Source of the DNA: Favolaschia claudopus
Taxonomy: Eukaryota; Basidiomycota; Agaricomycetes; Agaricales; Mycenaceae
Direction: 5' to 3'
Assembly (NCBI GenBank): GCA_037176885.1
Contig: JAWWNJ010000190.1
Span: 310,001 to 374,000 of the forward strand
Length of the DNA stretch: 64,000 bases
The notes under the pieces were generated by a model, which saw only the letters and a program-made list of their open reading frames with translations, was not told the DNA's origin and made no database searches. How positions within the stretch are numbered: the first letter of the stretch is position 1; the number at the start of each line of letters is the position of its first letter. Made by a program: the position numbers and the translations under genes. Positions 31,879 to 43,913 of this stretch are shown here, piece after piece.

Positions 31879-32634
31879 TGCTGTTGTGCTAGCGGGTTGT
31901 CGGTAATTGATGGGATCCTACCCTATATGGGGCGTGAGAACATTACATAAGCGGCAAATTTCGCCATCGACCCGAACCAAGATGGCTCCAGTCGCCGTAA
32001 AACTCATTTCTGCATTCAAAAAAAATGGGTCGGAAGAATGGTCTACTGCTCCATCCCAAGACAGTATTTTTGAATTCTGAGACCAGGGATGTCTTGCATT
32101 TGCTCAAATACACCATTTCTAGGTCCCACTTTTTTACCGGAGCTTTGTATTCGTGGGGTACCTCACGTTTGGCCTGTCAAGTCACGTGCTGATTGATCTG
32201 CGTGCCCCGGGGCGCGCAATCATTCCCTTCGCGATCGGGCCTCCCGCCACCCTCTCCTCTGTGACATTCACGATCGAACTGTATTTTACGAGCAATCAAA
32301 ACACATTTCTGGACCCACAAAACACAACATTCATGGTATCAAGCCATTACTTTGAGGGCCCCGCCGTTCCGGCTGCTGGTGGGAAAATTAGAAGCTGCTA
32401 TAGCCACTGATTTGACAGCTTCCTTCCGGCTATGAATAAACTGTCCATTAAAACGCGTCCGTTGACCGCGACGCGACGCGCCGATGCGTGTTTCCGACGC
32501 GTGTTTTGCTCATCGCAGTGTCCCATCCATCACCGTGCCTTCCTTGCGTTTGGCTTTTGTTTGCGCGTTTCAGATTTTGACTCAGGGGATTCTTTTTCCT
32601 TTCATTTTCTGCCGCCGCTCTCGTCTACCTACTG
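31879..32634. other. Upstream region of the 32.6 kb gene; no feature recognised
   Basis: No open frame with motifs and no match elsewhere. It would hold the promoter of the gene starting at 32,635; CT-rich tracts at 32,585-32,630 (CTTTTTCCTTTCATTTTC) are common upstream of fungal start codons. Confidence 0.35.
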
Positions 32635-33845
32635 ATGTCCTCTGAAGTCTCCCCGCGTACTCCGCCAGAGGGATTGAATGTTGCGGCTCTTATCTCTGCC
32701 AAGGGAGCGCAACTGAGGTTCTGGATTATCAAGACAAATGAAGCCTCGGAGAAGAAAGTCCTGGGACAGTAGATCAGCAACGCACCAGACTTGCCGACTA
32801 TTACGGCTTTGACTTGACTGTCATACCACGCGGAGATGCAGTGACAGCTCCGACAGTGGATGAATCCATCCGGGACCGACAATGGGCAGATTTTGTAAAA
32901 TTAGGTGTCGAATGGAAGGAGACCGTTGCTGCTGGCAGAGTTATCAGTTTATTAACCACTCCAAGTGAGCATATAGTGTTATTCTTACGGCTCATACTCA
33001 ACCTGAATAGAGTCGAAAGCTGTTGAAGATGTCTCTATTTTATTGGCGGCGGAATCTCATACACTCGCAACCGAAAATCATGAATCTGTAAGTTTATATG
33101 AAATTAAAGGTGGTAACTCTTACGCTTCAATGATCCCTTGATTTGATAGACCTCCCAAATAAACCCTCTACCTTCTCATCCTGCCGCTTCGGTCATCGAG
33201 AAAGAACCATCCATTACTGTTCATGCCGACAATCTGTCCATCAACTCTACCGCTTCTAAAATTTCAACAACAAACCGCGATATGCCTCACCACCCGACAC
33301 TGCCCGCGGATGCATTGCTGGACGACCTGTCCAAGGAAATTGAGGGCTTGGCTAGATGCGAGGGGCTACGGGATATCATACAACAGGTTGAGTCCGGGGC
33401 GGTAGCAAAAATTCGCGCTCGCTACGGTCCTTCCGACGGGCGACGCGGAACTGCTGATCCGTCCTGGCCCAAATACAAGAATATCGTTTCTAAACGCGAA
33501 CGGCTGTATCGCATTCTTTCGGAGGACTTTGCGGGAGATAAACAAAGGTTTTTCACATTCTTCACTGTCCCGCAGATACCAAAAAAACGGAAGCGCGCCA
33601 AAGAAGAACCCGAGTCGCTCGAGGACTCGGAGCACTTTCGATCGTTTCGCAAAATCGTTGAGGCTGCACCGTGGTGCGAAGCCGATTTACTGGCTGAACG
33701 CGAGAAGGAGCAGTATCACGGCTCCAACGGCCGATTCTGTGATCTGCAATGGGCTGGAAAATGGGGTACTATGAACAGTTGGGAGATTTGGCGCGAGCTT
33801 GGAGATGAACGTTATGAAAAGACAAAAAGTTCGACTTCATTTTAA
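32635..33845 (+). CDS. Unknown protein gene, convergent partner of the tyrosine recombinase; one frameshift
   Basis: The ATG at 32,635 opens a frame for 45 residues (GAQLRFWIIKTNEASEKK) to an in-frame TAG at 32,770. Two bases later another frame continues with DQQRTRLADYYGFDL and DRQWADFVKLGVEWKETVA. Exons then read ..32,964, 33,011-33,087 and 33,150-33,845, all in phase. The C-terminal part is lysine/arginine rich (KKRKRAKEEPE, a likely nuclear signal) and ends with W-rich segments (LQWAGKWGTMNSWEIW). Without the 32,770 shift the protein would have about 360 residues. Its 3' end lies 18 bases from that of the recombinase gene, tail to tail. I know no named domain. It may be an accessory or DNA-binding protein of the same mobile unit, or a host gene. 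Confidence 0.55.
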
Positions 33846-33863
33846 ATAACATCCATTCAAGAA

Positions 33864-35487
33864 TTAGTAGTTTCTATCATAGTCGTGCATGTACTCATGA
33901 TTATCGTTCGGAGAATAGAAGTAACGGAACATTGTAACCGCTTCAACTTGTGACCAACCACCCCACGCTGCAACCATATCTGCTGACCATCGTTTAACCT
34001 TGATTCGGTATTGGCAACCACCGCGACGGAATGAATGAGTGCCATATAAGGCCCAGGATGAGTAACCGAGACCTTGGAGATCCCGAGAAAGCGCGCGGCT
34101 CAAAGTACTTGCTGTCTGAATGTTTTCTATCAGCGCTGTAAACAATCGAGGCAATGTAAATTACCAAAGGCTGAGTCTGCATCACTGCACCTTGCGCTGT
34201 AACATGAAGAAAGAGTGGGCCAGACTTCTTGATTTCCGGTCCATACAGTGACGCAAGGAGAATGAATGCGCGAACCGGGCAGATACTTGGATCATCGTCG
34301 TTTGCGTGCAATCTCCATGAGTGTAGTAGTCCAGTTTGATTTTGTTTTCGAGTATTAAGGCTGACGTCTACAAATTTTCCTATAATAAGTATCAGAGCGA
34401 TTCAATTACTAGATACTAGATGAATACATACTCTCCCCTGGAATTTTATCAATGTTCTCAAAGCGCAGCTTGATCACTTCATCTATCCGTAATAGCATCA
34501 ACCATGCTAGCAGATATGCAACCTTGAATTGCATTAACCTCAGAAACAAGCAAGTATCTTGTGAATGGATGTGACTTACATATCGTACAATTCCCAGACG
34601 TCTCTGAGCTGGAGTAAGGCTCGAGTTTATACAGTGTGCATAGAGCCTTTGAATATCTTCCAATGCGAGAGCTCGTGCAGATGAAGATACCTCCCCTGAT
34701 TTCGCTTTGGTCTTCTCCAGACCAACCATAAATTGCGAAACTTGCCGCGAACGAGTCGGAAGTCCACGCCTAACATAGGGACCGTCATTGAGTCATTCCG
34801 TGACAATCTAAAAACATAAGAGTACCAACCATATGTTTGAGACAGAATCAAGCCGCCATTCAGTCAGACTTTCATTTGGGCGAAGGTTTTTATACCACAT
34901 TGTGAGAGCCGCACGTGTTGAGACAGCCGTAGAATACTAGTAATGTTAGTTGAGCACGGCCCTACTGATTTCGTGAATTGAACCAACCTTTCGGCCTTCA
35001 AAACCTTGTTCGACTGGGCCACATTTCTGGGTGATGAACGTCGTGATATCGTGCGGAGTTTTCTCATCAACGCGTTTCGCGTCCCACTTCTTATTGCGTC
35101 GTAAATGGAAGGTAATATAGTGTTTAATTATCCTTACAAACATCGTTAGAAAAAATTTGCTTCTGCTCAATTCAACGACTCTTACCGTAAGTGTCCATCG
35201 CGTGTTCCATCCGTGATACTGGCCTTGGTCATTTGAGCGGCATATCTAGCTGCATCATCGTCAATCTGATCCTCTGGAAACTCGTCTAGATGCTGCGAGA
35301 CAAGATCTTGAACATGCAACAGCAACGAGTCTGCATCCTCAAGGTCCAGAAGACAAAGTTCTTCTTCAACCTTTTAATTGAATTACTCCGCTGATAACAT
35401 GAAATAAATTGAGGAAGGGAAACATACTTGTTCATCCGAAGGTAATATATTCTCCTGGGATGGGGGTGGGGTATTCTTGGTTGACAT
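33864..35487 (-). CDS. Crypton-type tyrosine recombinase, seven exons, apparently intact
   Basis: Exons on the minus strand: 35487-35428, 35370-35186, 35132-34988, 34936-34830, 34769-34432, 34379-34191 and 34135-33864. They total 1,296 bases, giving 431 residues with every phase consistent. The tyrosine-recombinase catalytic set is visible: Arg in MLLRIDEVIKL (about 261), Lys in NTRKQNQTG (about 289), H-x-x-R in THSFRRGG (about 375-378), Trp in AWGGWS (about 402) and the nucleophile Tyr in MFRYFYSPND (about 412-414). Such enzymes cut and rejoin DNA through a covalent phosphotyrosine, and in fungi they move Cryptons. The N-terminal 150 residues are acidic then helical, as in the SAM-like arm-binding part. 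A C-terminal GCR1-type DNA-binding domain, common in Cryptons, is absent. Element borders are not evident, as expected for a family without inverted repeats. Confidence 0.85.
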
Positions 35488-37338
35488 CACGGACGCTGGT
35501 CAAGAGAGGTGAGACTTGGGACACAGGAGAGGATAAATGTCTCAAGAGGGAAAAACCGACCTGGTACACGTGTTCTTAACGCGCCAAAACCTCGTACGAG
35601 GGTCAGAAAGAGTTCATGATGTAAAGATACCGCGTATAACGCGAAGTTTCTTTCAGAATGAATTTTTTGATGCTTAGTTTATCAATTATAGACACAAAAA
35701 ACACACCTGGAGCCGGATACTTTGCTCACGACAACAACAACCATTCAGAGAACGAATACTTGGAGGTATATCATAATTCTCGATGCAGATGTAATACCTC
35801 TCTGTGCTCTTCATCGCCGAAGGGCTGACCGAATCATTCTCGTGACCGCGTCGAGCTTCAACTACGTAAATGCTGAGCTATGGTGGCGGCAAGCTTTGAA
35901 TCGGAGATTAAACAGTAGAGTAAAGACCTGAAGAGTGTGAGTCCGAATATTTACGAGCCGCTGCAACACTCACAATTGTTAGTTACTTCTCGAGAGGGCT
36001 CAGCTGCACAATGCCAACAATTCGGAATTCGAAGAAGCGGCGCAAGGTGAACACAGCGTATAATTACGCGCGTTGACAGAGCGCGGCTTCAGACGGCATT
36101 CCTCGAAATGAAAATCAAGCCGAATGTTTTTCTCGGTGCTTCCCGCTCTCAGAGTATGTTTGCGGCCGGCGCTACGCACCGGCAGTTGCTCCGTACCGTT
36201 TCGAGTCAACTTTGTTCGCAGTTTCCCGAGAAAGGCGGCACTTCTCGAGACGTCAACGCAACAACGAAATGAAAGTGCTCACAACAAAATTTGGTCCGGC
36301 GCTACAGGTAGCGCCGGTATTTCGCTGGATGTTGCAGCTGCACAGAGAGCTGACTTACTGCACATATACACTGTAGAATTTAGTTAGAAGCAAGAGATGA
36401 CAAGCGATTGAAGACGCACCCAGATAACGACGCGCTAAATATTTTTTTCTCGGCGCTACGCGGCGTGATTGGGTCTGGCAACGGTGTGTAGCGCTGTGAG
36501 TGTGCAAAGGCACGCAATTGTATGAGACGTACGCGCTTTACATGGTGCTTGATTCCCGGAACCTGTCTGCGATTTGATACGGGTAATTAGCAAAATCTAG
36601 CAGCCAAACCGAGCGAAGGCGCACCAACAGCTGTCATTACGTTGCGAGGCGCTACATGGCGAGTCCGAAGTAACGAAGTAAGGCGGCGTTGAGGCGCGGT
36701 TGAGGCGTCAACGTCGGCGGGCGTGTCATCCAGAGCATCGAGACGCTAATCGAAGTCTTCTCTTAGGAACGACGGCCACCAAGGGCGGATGTCGGTCGTC
36801 CGCGGCGAGTCCGAGAAGGTTGGTGAATCTAATCTACCCTGTAATCTAGCGTGCCCCATGGTAAGTATTAGCTTAAATGTGCATGGGGCACCTTATGGCT
36901 GGCTGGTCCCTTGGGTTTTTGCGTGCCCCATGGGCGGCTAAGGCTCGTTCTCTATCGTGGGGTACGCAGGCAAGGCGGTCCGCCGGCCCTGCCTCGAGCG
37001 AACCCGTCCGTGGCGGCAGCTTGAGGTAAAATAGTGTCCCCTTGAATTGTGTCGAGAAATCGCAGACCAGAAGACTTGTAGCTTATTGATTGTTCAATAT
37101 TCGAGAAGCGCAGCCTTGTAGCTTTCCTGCAGTACCAAGATCTCCTCCAGAGGTTCAGGAAAACAAGAGATATATGTCGCGCTATGTTGGCAAGAAGTCA
37201 CACGTGTCTGGGGGCTTCGGCCGAAAGAAGTACGATGACAGCACATCTATTTGTCAATGTACCTCAGGTCTATCTAAGGGTTGCTTAATGGGTGTCACAC
37301 TTTGGTCATGTGACCGCTCGTTGTAAGTGACTGTCGCC
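35488..37338. other. Intergenic; scattered GGCGCTAC motifs, no gene recognised
   Basis: Between 36,160 and 36,670 the motif GGCGCTAC occurs at least five times on plus (36,169; 36,298; 36,451; 36,648 and variants) and once inverted, which could be the subterminal part of an unmapped hAT-like element. GTGCCCCATGG occurs three times at 36,848-36,935. No coding motif found. Confidence 0.35.
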
Positions 37339-37536
37339 TAAGATAGAGAGCGTGGGATCCCCGCACCCTTATGTCAGCATCACACTGTGACATTGTCACG
37401 CTCGACGTCGATGTTCTCCCTTAAGGCCTTATTAAGGGCGTCCTCATTAAGGCCTAATTAAGGCCTGCAATTTAAGGCCTTAAGAACAAAAAAATCGATT
37501 TTTTTTTCGGCCGGCCTAGTAGCAAATTCGCAAATT

Positions 37537-37690
37537 TTACTCGTTCCCGCCATTGTACTCGTCTCCGGAACCTTCAAGTTCACCATCGTCAGGTTCTTCG
37601 TCCGAATGTTCAGCTGCCAGCAATTCCATCAACCGCTCCTCTTGTGTGAATGCCTGACGCCGGCGTGAAGGAGGCTTCTTCACCGTGCCC
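37537..37690 (-). pseudogene. Acidic C-terminal scrap of an unrecognised protein
   Basis: A minus-strand frame reads KKPPSRRRQAFTQEERLMEL followed by an acidic stretch (EHSDEEPDDGELEGSGDEY) to a TAA at 37,537-37,539. Composition is protein-like, but no neighbour exon could be linked. Confidence 0.3.
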
Positions 37691-37779
37691 CCGAATACTT
37701 AGCTTTGAAAGTGGGCACGGAAGTTGCACGGAAGCAATTTCTTGCTGTGGTCCTCTGGTTGCAAGAGACGACGTCGAAG

Positions 37780-38275
37780 GTAGTCTGTTAGTAACCGCGT
37801 CACTGTGACAGCTGCTCGACCTTATTACCAATCGTCAGAGTTTGAATTTATTCCCACACACTATGCTGCCTCCCGCATCGCCGCACATTTATTGAGGGTA
37901 AACTTTAGCTGGGTAAGTTCACTATATACATGCCTTAGAACGCTCTGTCTACTCAGAATATGAAATTTGCCTTGGGATGGGGTGAGCGAAGAATTCATGA
38001 TTTGTCAGGATTTGTCAGCGAGTTTTCCTATCTCACCTTTGCGCGCATATTTTGCTTAGTGTTGGCTGACAGAATTGTCAAGGAGGAGTCCCAATAGGTG
38101 TTTCCGAAACAAATTTCTACCAAAGACGCGTTAAGGGTTGCAAAAAGAGTCTCGAGAAATTTGTGATTATATAATAAGGTCGGGCAACGATCGGCCGATG
38201 GACCTTTTTGACAGACTACAACATACCGCAGGTACGAGGACCTTTATGTTGTAGCGTCTGTTTACAAGAGACTAC
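37780..38275 (+). mobile_element. Family X element, copy 2 (ends in conserved hairpin)
   Basis: From GTAGTCTGTTAGTAACCGCG through CAATCGTCAGAGTTTG, TGTCAGGATTTGTCAGC and GATTATATAATAAGG to the hairpin ending at CTAC, the order of conserved blocks equals that in 45,670-47,460, at perhaps two-thirds identity. A smaller upstream hairpin (AAGGTC ... GGACCTT) precedes the main one. No coding frame. Confidence 0.6.
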
Positions 38276-39000
38276 GTCGAAGGAGCGAAAATTTAGCCGA
38301 AGTGTGCCGTAAGTCCATCAGCCATCAATTAAGCCTTAATTAAGGGTTAGATTGCGGCTTGGCCCAAGTTAAGCCCTAACATTAACTTGTTATTAAGGCT
38401 TAATCCATTCTAAGTCTTAACCCTTAGGAGGAACACTGAGGGCTTATAGCACGATGCTAAGGTCCAGATTGGGAATTTTGCCTAATACAAGTCTTAGATA
38501 GAGGTTCAATGAAGGGTTCTTATTGGGCTGATTTGCCAAAATGTCCCTCGGTCTTTTGCTATATGACCCACAAAAAATTCAGACCACTTTTTTTTTCTGA
38601 GTGTTTCTATGTGGTTTTCTCACCAAATGGGACACTTTTCAAAGATTTCGGAGGAAAATTTGGCCAGCACAGCCACATGATAGTCATCTCGGCATGCTTC
38701 GGCAGCTCGCTTAAGGGTGGGACCTGTCAAACCTTTGCGGCGCAATGAGTGACAGAACACTGACAGAACCTCCTTGCAGTGTGGAAGGTGCTTTTCAAAC
38801 CAAAAACCAAAATTTCAGAGCCGAAACAGCGAGAATGTCTTCTAAGTCTGTAGGTCAGCCCTTCCGCAGGCCGGAAAGAGCACGAAATTTTTTTGTGCGA
38901 CTGGGGATTTGGCCGTGGGAACGATTAATAAGCGTTACATAACGTGCTTAAGTAAGGTGCGGGGATCCCACGCTCTCTATCTTACCTTACCTTAGGTCGG

Positions 39001-39130
39001 GTTCGAACGCACGACCTTTGCAATACCAGTACCAAGGGGGTCCAACGATAAGAATTGATGACATCACGTAGGGGAGGGGGGGGGGGTCCCTCGGGGTTCG
39101 AAAAAAAACTTTTGTAGGTCAAAAGTTTTT
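39001..39130. repeat. SINE-like repeat with G tract and tRNA-like B box
   Basis: On the minus strand GCGTTCGAACCC forms a B-box-like T-arm after a TTGCAAA loop. On plus, CCAAGGGGGTCCAACGATAA, TTGATGACATCACGTA and a G-rich tract follow, then AACTTTTGTAGGT. Parts recur at 13,712-13,770 and 40,668-40,722. Retroposon origin is a guess. Confidence 0.35.
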
Positions 39131-39355
39131 CGACTTCAGGCTTGCTGGAAAGAGTAGGGGAAGATTCCTGCGTGTTAAATACGCCAGCCCCAGCTGTTTT
39201 AGCTATTTCATACTGTACTCAAACCATTTTCTAGTCCAATCTGGGTGGTGTTGCCCGTTTCGGAGTCAGCTTTGGCCATGCTTACCACACCGATCAAATC
39301 AATTCGATCAAGCCGAGCATTCGGCAGACTGCTACAACATCGAGACCTTGGATAA

Positions 39356-39501
39356 TGGTGTTTGTGGTGATGGAATACACCCTATATGGTGTATGGTGTG
39401 CGAAAAGGGTGTATGAGTTTGATCTCGTCCCAAAAAGGTGTATGCGCTGATGGTACGTCCGAAAAGGGTGTATCGACGTGATACCATCACAAAATACACT
39501 A
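39356..39501. mobile_element. Short hAT-like MITE with AAAGGGTGTATG motifs
   Basis: Ends TGGTGTTTGTGGTGATGG and its inexact complement ending CACAAAATACACTA; GGTGTATG variants occur five or six times in 146 bases. No clean duplication. Confidence 0.55.
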
Positions 39502-40881
39502 AATGGGGCAAGCCGGGAAATGCCGCGGTAGATCAGATTACTTTTGGTTCGTTGTTGGTTTAAATTCTCCTCCAACCTCACCGCGAAAGATATGAAAGCA
39601 TCTAAGTTTTTTGCAGTTAAGTCGGAAGAACAAGTTCCGCCAGTAGCAGGATGAGTGATATTCCATCTTTTCCTGCAAATGACGGAGTTTGCGTCACAAT
39701 CATTGGAATAATGTGCTGTTGATTGAGACCCATTTTAATTGTTGGAAGACACAACCGTGTGCATTGAGTATCGGGAAACATGGATGAACAATTCGTACTG
39801 TCATAAATTTGGCTTTGATTGCTGACAACAAAATAACATTGAATTTGTTCCTTTTATCTGTTGTTGTCCATTGAATGGCAGCAGTGAACGCGAGTGAAGA
39901 TCATCATAGGTTAGAAGTACTACAGGTGCTCAATTTGCAGTATCACTGTGTCCAAGACAAAAAGCAACCGGAGGGCAAAGTTTGAGACTTCTGGTTGAAT
40001 CTGGATGTTTGTTCAAATATCATTCATTCCATGCCCACCAGAAAGATAGGCTCCGGGCAAACTCATTACTCAAATCTGAGCAGCTTCTGAACTGTCTCAA
40101 GCCCTGACTTTCGTCTGTGGCTAAGCCGTCACCTCAATTTGCGTGAAATCATTGCAAACAGGCGGAAATCAGCACCGGCCGGGAATTCCCGAGAAGCGCC
40201 CGCGCAGCGGAGAAAAAATTGGATTTTTCCGTCACAGAATGGCCGTGAATCCCCTCTAATTCTCCCTTTTCCCTCCCCTTCCTCTTTCCTTTTTCGGCGC
40301 TTTTTTCTTATTTCTCTTGGGCTCCCACAAACACCATAACCGAGCCCGTGGATGTCTTCCACACTGTAAATCTGTGAACTGGGGTAGTCATTGTTTCTGT
40401 TCATGTGTGACGCAATTGAACAATTTGTACTCTGTCAAAAATTAATGAGTGTTAACAGGGACTAAACTTTGATAACCAAATTGTGTTGAACAGAATATAA
40501 GCCCCGCGACGACTGTAGCGGGTGGACAAGTCAATTCTGACGGCCGTGCTAAAGGTCTACACGACAGGTGCTTAGCGGAGCAGCGAGAGCAAAAGCCGAA
40601 GAGCGTTGCCGACGGCGGAAGTTTCGGCCCACCTGGATCGTGCGAATCTCCTTCCCGATATAGAAGGAGGGGGGGAGGGGGGGGTCCAGCGGACGGCCAG
40701 AAAATAACTTTTGTAGGTGATATCTTTTTCTCTTATCTTTGGATCCCCTTGACCAGTACTCAAAACAATGTTCAACTGCGGCGCAACTCCGGCACTCGAC
40801 CTGCTATCTAGGTCAGTATGGACTGCAGGCACTGCTCCAGGGAATGCCCCGTGCCGATTTTTTTTGTTTTTGCAGTTGGGA
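39502..40881. other. No recognisable gene; G-rich repeat near 40,670
   Basis: Short frames only. The part from 40,668 to 40,722 (G-rich run, then AACTTTTGTAGGT) resembles 39,068-39,120. The rest shows no match within the window. Confidence 0.4.
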
Positions 40882-41040
40882 ACGGGCCCACAGTCGTTAG
40901 GAATTTCAGGACCCCGGATCATAACGTTTCGTCATGGAATCCGACAAAAGATCATGAAATTCAACACAAATGACGATGAAATACCTAACACAAGGTCCTG
41001 AACAACATCATGAATTTCAAAACCTTCCCTCTGCACAGTG
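40882..41040 (-). mobile_element. TTCATGATG element, truncated end
   Basis: Bases 40,882-41,040 are the complement of 21,553-21,715 with few differences, ending at the terminal CACAGTG. It abuts Copia integrase sequence without a gap, so the Copia 5' part was lost at this junction. Confidence 0.85.
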
Positions 41041-43913
41041 ATTCCTTGACGATCACAGTGGCTTCGATTGGGTACTCTATCTCAAGAAGAAGAGTGACGT
41101 GCATGCCGCCTTCAAACAATGGAAGGCAGACGTGCAAGCCTTCTTTGAGGAAGAGATTGAGGAGATCATATTCTCCGAAAACTTCATTGACTTCTGGCGC
41201 ACCGACAACGGGGGGGAGTTCACCTCTAACGAACTGGAGGCAGAATTGAAAACCTGCGGAATTCCATCACACAACTGCCGCAGACACGCCCGAGCAGAAT
41301 GGTGTAGCTGAACGAGCAAATCAGACGCTCGTTTCCACCGCCCTCACCATGCTCATCGATTCAGGCCTTCCACAAAACTTTTGGAAGGAAGCCATGAGCT
41401 GTGCCTCCTACGTTCTCGGACGCCGTCCATACTCCTCCAATAACGGCGTACCACCATACGAGACCCTGTTCAAGCGAAAGGTGGATCCCATTCAGTTCCG
41501 ACCGTTTGGCTGCACGGGATACGCTTTGATACCAAAGGACAAGCGCGTTGGGAAATTCTCCAACCGTGGCCGCCGGTGCATCATGCTTGGCTATGGTAAT
41601 GGTGATGTGGGGGATGGGAAGAAGGCATATCGCCTCCTGGATGTAGAGACCAAGGCTATCTTCCACAGCCGACATGTCCGCTTCGATGAGACAGGGGAAA
41701 CAGACACCTCTATCCTTCAGGACCCTGCACCCCAAACTCAGTGGGAGTTCTTGTTCCGTCCCGAACAGGAGAGGGAGCCTTCAGACAGTGGGAGCGTGAT
41801 TGACGATGTCGAGCCAGTGGGAGCACCAGAGACTTTTTCCATTCGGCAAGGGGGGGAGACAGACACAGAGACCATCAGCACAGTAAAACGCGAAACACCC
41901 TCTCGCATTCCTGTCCCAGTAAACCCTACTTCCATCTCTGAGCACATTGCCCGCAGGAAAAATCCCATTGCGTCACCACGTCCACTACCCACCGTCGTCG
42001 CGCCACCGGTACCGGTCCCAGCTCTGCCAAAGCCTGACGAGCCCATGCTCCTACGAGGAGAACGTGTCAGAAAACCAGCAGATCGAAACCGAAACCTCCT
42101 ACAAAAGTCAGATGGCCCTCAGCAGCTCCGGAAACCCGAACCGCTGCCTCAGCCGGCCGAGCCAGAATCCCCTCCCCTCCAAGTCGCCGACCTTCCACAA
42201 ATCATTGAGGAAGAACCCGAAGTCGAGCTCATTGACATTGACGATGCCTTCTTTGCTGGCGTAGCCAATAGCGGCCCGAGTGAAATCCCTACTCCCGCTA
42301 CACTTACTGAGGCATTCAGCGGACCAGATGCTGAAAAGTGGAGGGCTGCCCTTGCTGAGGAGATGGGAAACTTGGCTGAGAACGATGTCTATGAGATCGT
42401 TCCCACACCCGCTGGAGTCAAACCAATCAGCACCAAACCAGTCATGCGCATAAAGCTGGACAGCAAGGGGAACATCGAACGATACAAGCTCCGTATTGTC
42501 GCCCGGGATTTTGGACAGCAGGGTGGAAACCTCAAGGAGACCTTTGCACCCGTTGCGAACCTTGAGTCCATCCGCATCATCTGCTTGCTGGCTGCCAAGT
42601 ACGACCTGGAGCTGGACCAAATGGACGTATCCACCGCATACCTCAACGGTGTCCTCGAGGACGCCATCTACGTCTCACCGCCGGAGGGAGTGGATATTCC
42701 AGATGGGTTCTGTTGGCGACTCAAACGTTCCCTCTATGGTCTGAAAGACGCCGGTCGCGTGTGGAATGTCACTCTCGATGCAAAACTGCTGGAGCTTGGT
42801 GCATACCGGCTGGACGCGGAGACATGCCTGTACGTCTTCAAGGGAAAGAAAGGGGAGATATGTTACCTGGTGGTCTATGTTGACGACCTACTGCTTGCGG
42901 CCTCATCCCGTCCATACATGGACAAGGTAAAAGCTCTCCTCGCATCCACATTCAAGATGCGGGACCTTGGAGCTGCTTCGTTCATCCTCGGGATCGAGAT
43001 CAAACGGGACCAACAACGACGCACTATCTCTCTTTCCCAAACGAAGTACATTGACGCTGTCCTTAAGCGTTGCGGTATGGCAGACTGTAACCCGTCAAAG
43101 ACTCCAATGGCTACGACCCCTCGCCTCACTGCTGAAGACCCCGTCGACAACACCACAATGCTCCAACAGACCATAAACGGAGAGACAGTGTCATACGCTA
43201 CTGTGGTTGGCTCAATTTAGTATGCTGTCCAGGGGACACGACCTGACTTGGCATACCTTGTTGGCGTGCTTGGACGATACAGTGCAAACCCCAAAGCATG
43301 CCACTGGAAAGCCGCAAAGCGTGGCCTGCGCTACATGAAGTATACTCGCGACCTTGAGTTGTGCTTCGACGGCTCGGACATCGCTGGGGATCTTGACTTC
43401 CATGGGTTCTCTGACGCCGACTGGTCTGGTGACGACGAAACTTCTCGATCCACCTCTGGATACGCATTCATATCTGGTCGAGGAGCATTGGGCTGGTCCA
43501 GCAAACGGCAAGGCATGGTTGCTCTGTCCTCAACTGAGTCAGAATACATTGGACTGTCAAACGCCGGGCAGCACCTAGCCTGGTTGCGCACCTTCTTTGC
43601 AGAAGTCGGCCACGAGCAGCGCGGACCCACAGAACTCTTCTGTGATAATCAAGCAGCTATCATCCTCTGTCGAGACCCACAATTCCGAGCACGCACCAAA
43701 CACATAAAGCGCAAATACCACTTCATTCGCGACGACATTGTGGCAAAAGGCGAGGCCGTCATTCGCTATGTGTCTACCCACGACATGGTGGCCGACATCC
43801 TTACTAAGCCTCTTTCCCGGGAAAAGCATTGGAAGTTTGCGAGAGCCTTGGGATTACGGTTTACCTCGAGTGGGAGTGTCGAAACCAACGGGAAGCGAGC
43901 GAGCCAAACCTGA
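41041..43913 (+). pseudogene. Ty1/Copia retrotransposon polyprotein, 5'-truncated, two further breaks
   Basis: The frame starts inside the integrase core (WRTDNGGEF, catalytic Asp) and shifts by one near 41,270, after which TPEQNGVAERANQTL follows. It continues through a proline-rich linker into reverse transcriptase: NDVYEIVP, FAPVANLESIR, DVSTAYLNGVLED and the active-site YVDDLL near 42,880. A single TAG at 43,218-43,220 (after VVGSI) interrupts it. RNase H follows: FSDADWSGD, SSTESEY, CDNQAAI, RTKHIKRKYHFIRD, to the TGA at 43,913. Gag, protease and the zinc-binding part of integrase are missing. Reverse transcription and integration would be its roles; this copy cannot do them alone. Confidence 0.93.

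Larger units (their letters stand above)
37409..38438. mobile_element. hAT-like element with TTAAGG motifs, decayed copy
   Basis: The right end GGAGGAACACTG and left end CGATGTTCTCCC are imperfect complements and resemble the ends of the element at 1,067-1,633; both subterminal zones have CCTTATTAAGG / TTAAGCCTTAA repeats. It encloses the family X copy at 37,780-38,275 and a coding scrap. Confidence 0.6.
37339..38984. mobile_element. TA-flanked element with AGATAGAGAGCGTGGGATCC termini
   Basis: TAAGATAGAGAGCGTGGGAT continuing CCCCGCACC is repeated inverted at 38,953-38,984, with TA borders. Tc1/mariner-like by its ends. Most of its 1.65 kb is filled by the hAT-like element at 37,409-38,438. 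Confidence 0.75.

Noticed and set aside
32430..32535. GCGACGCGACGCG cluster as a CpG-type regulatory element
   Set aside because: It is short and lies in unique sequence with no second copy; nothing supports a regulatory role.
33864..35487. Bacterial-type phage integrase by recent transfer
   Set aside because: The gene has six short introns and the fungal MFRYFYSPND-type active site, which fits Cryptons rather than recent bacterial transfer.
39001..39040. tRNA-Cys (TTGCAAA loop with TTCGAAC)
   Set aside because: Only the 3' half resembles a tRNA; the D-arm and acceptor are absent.
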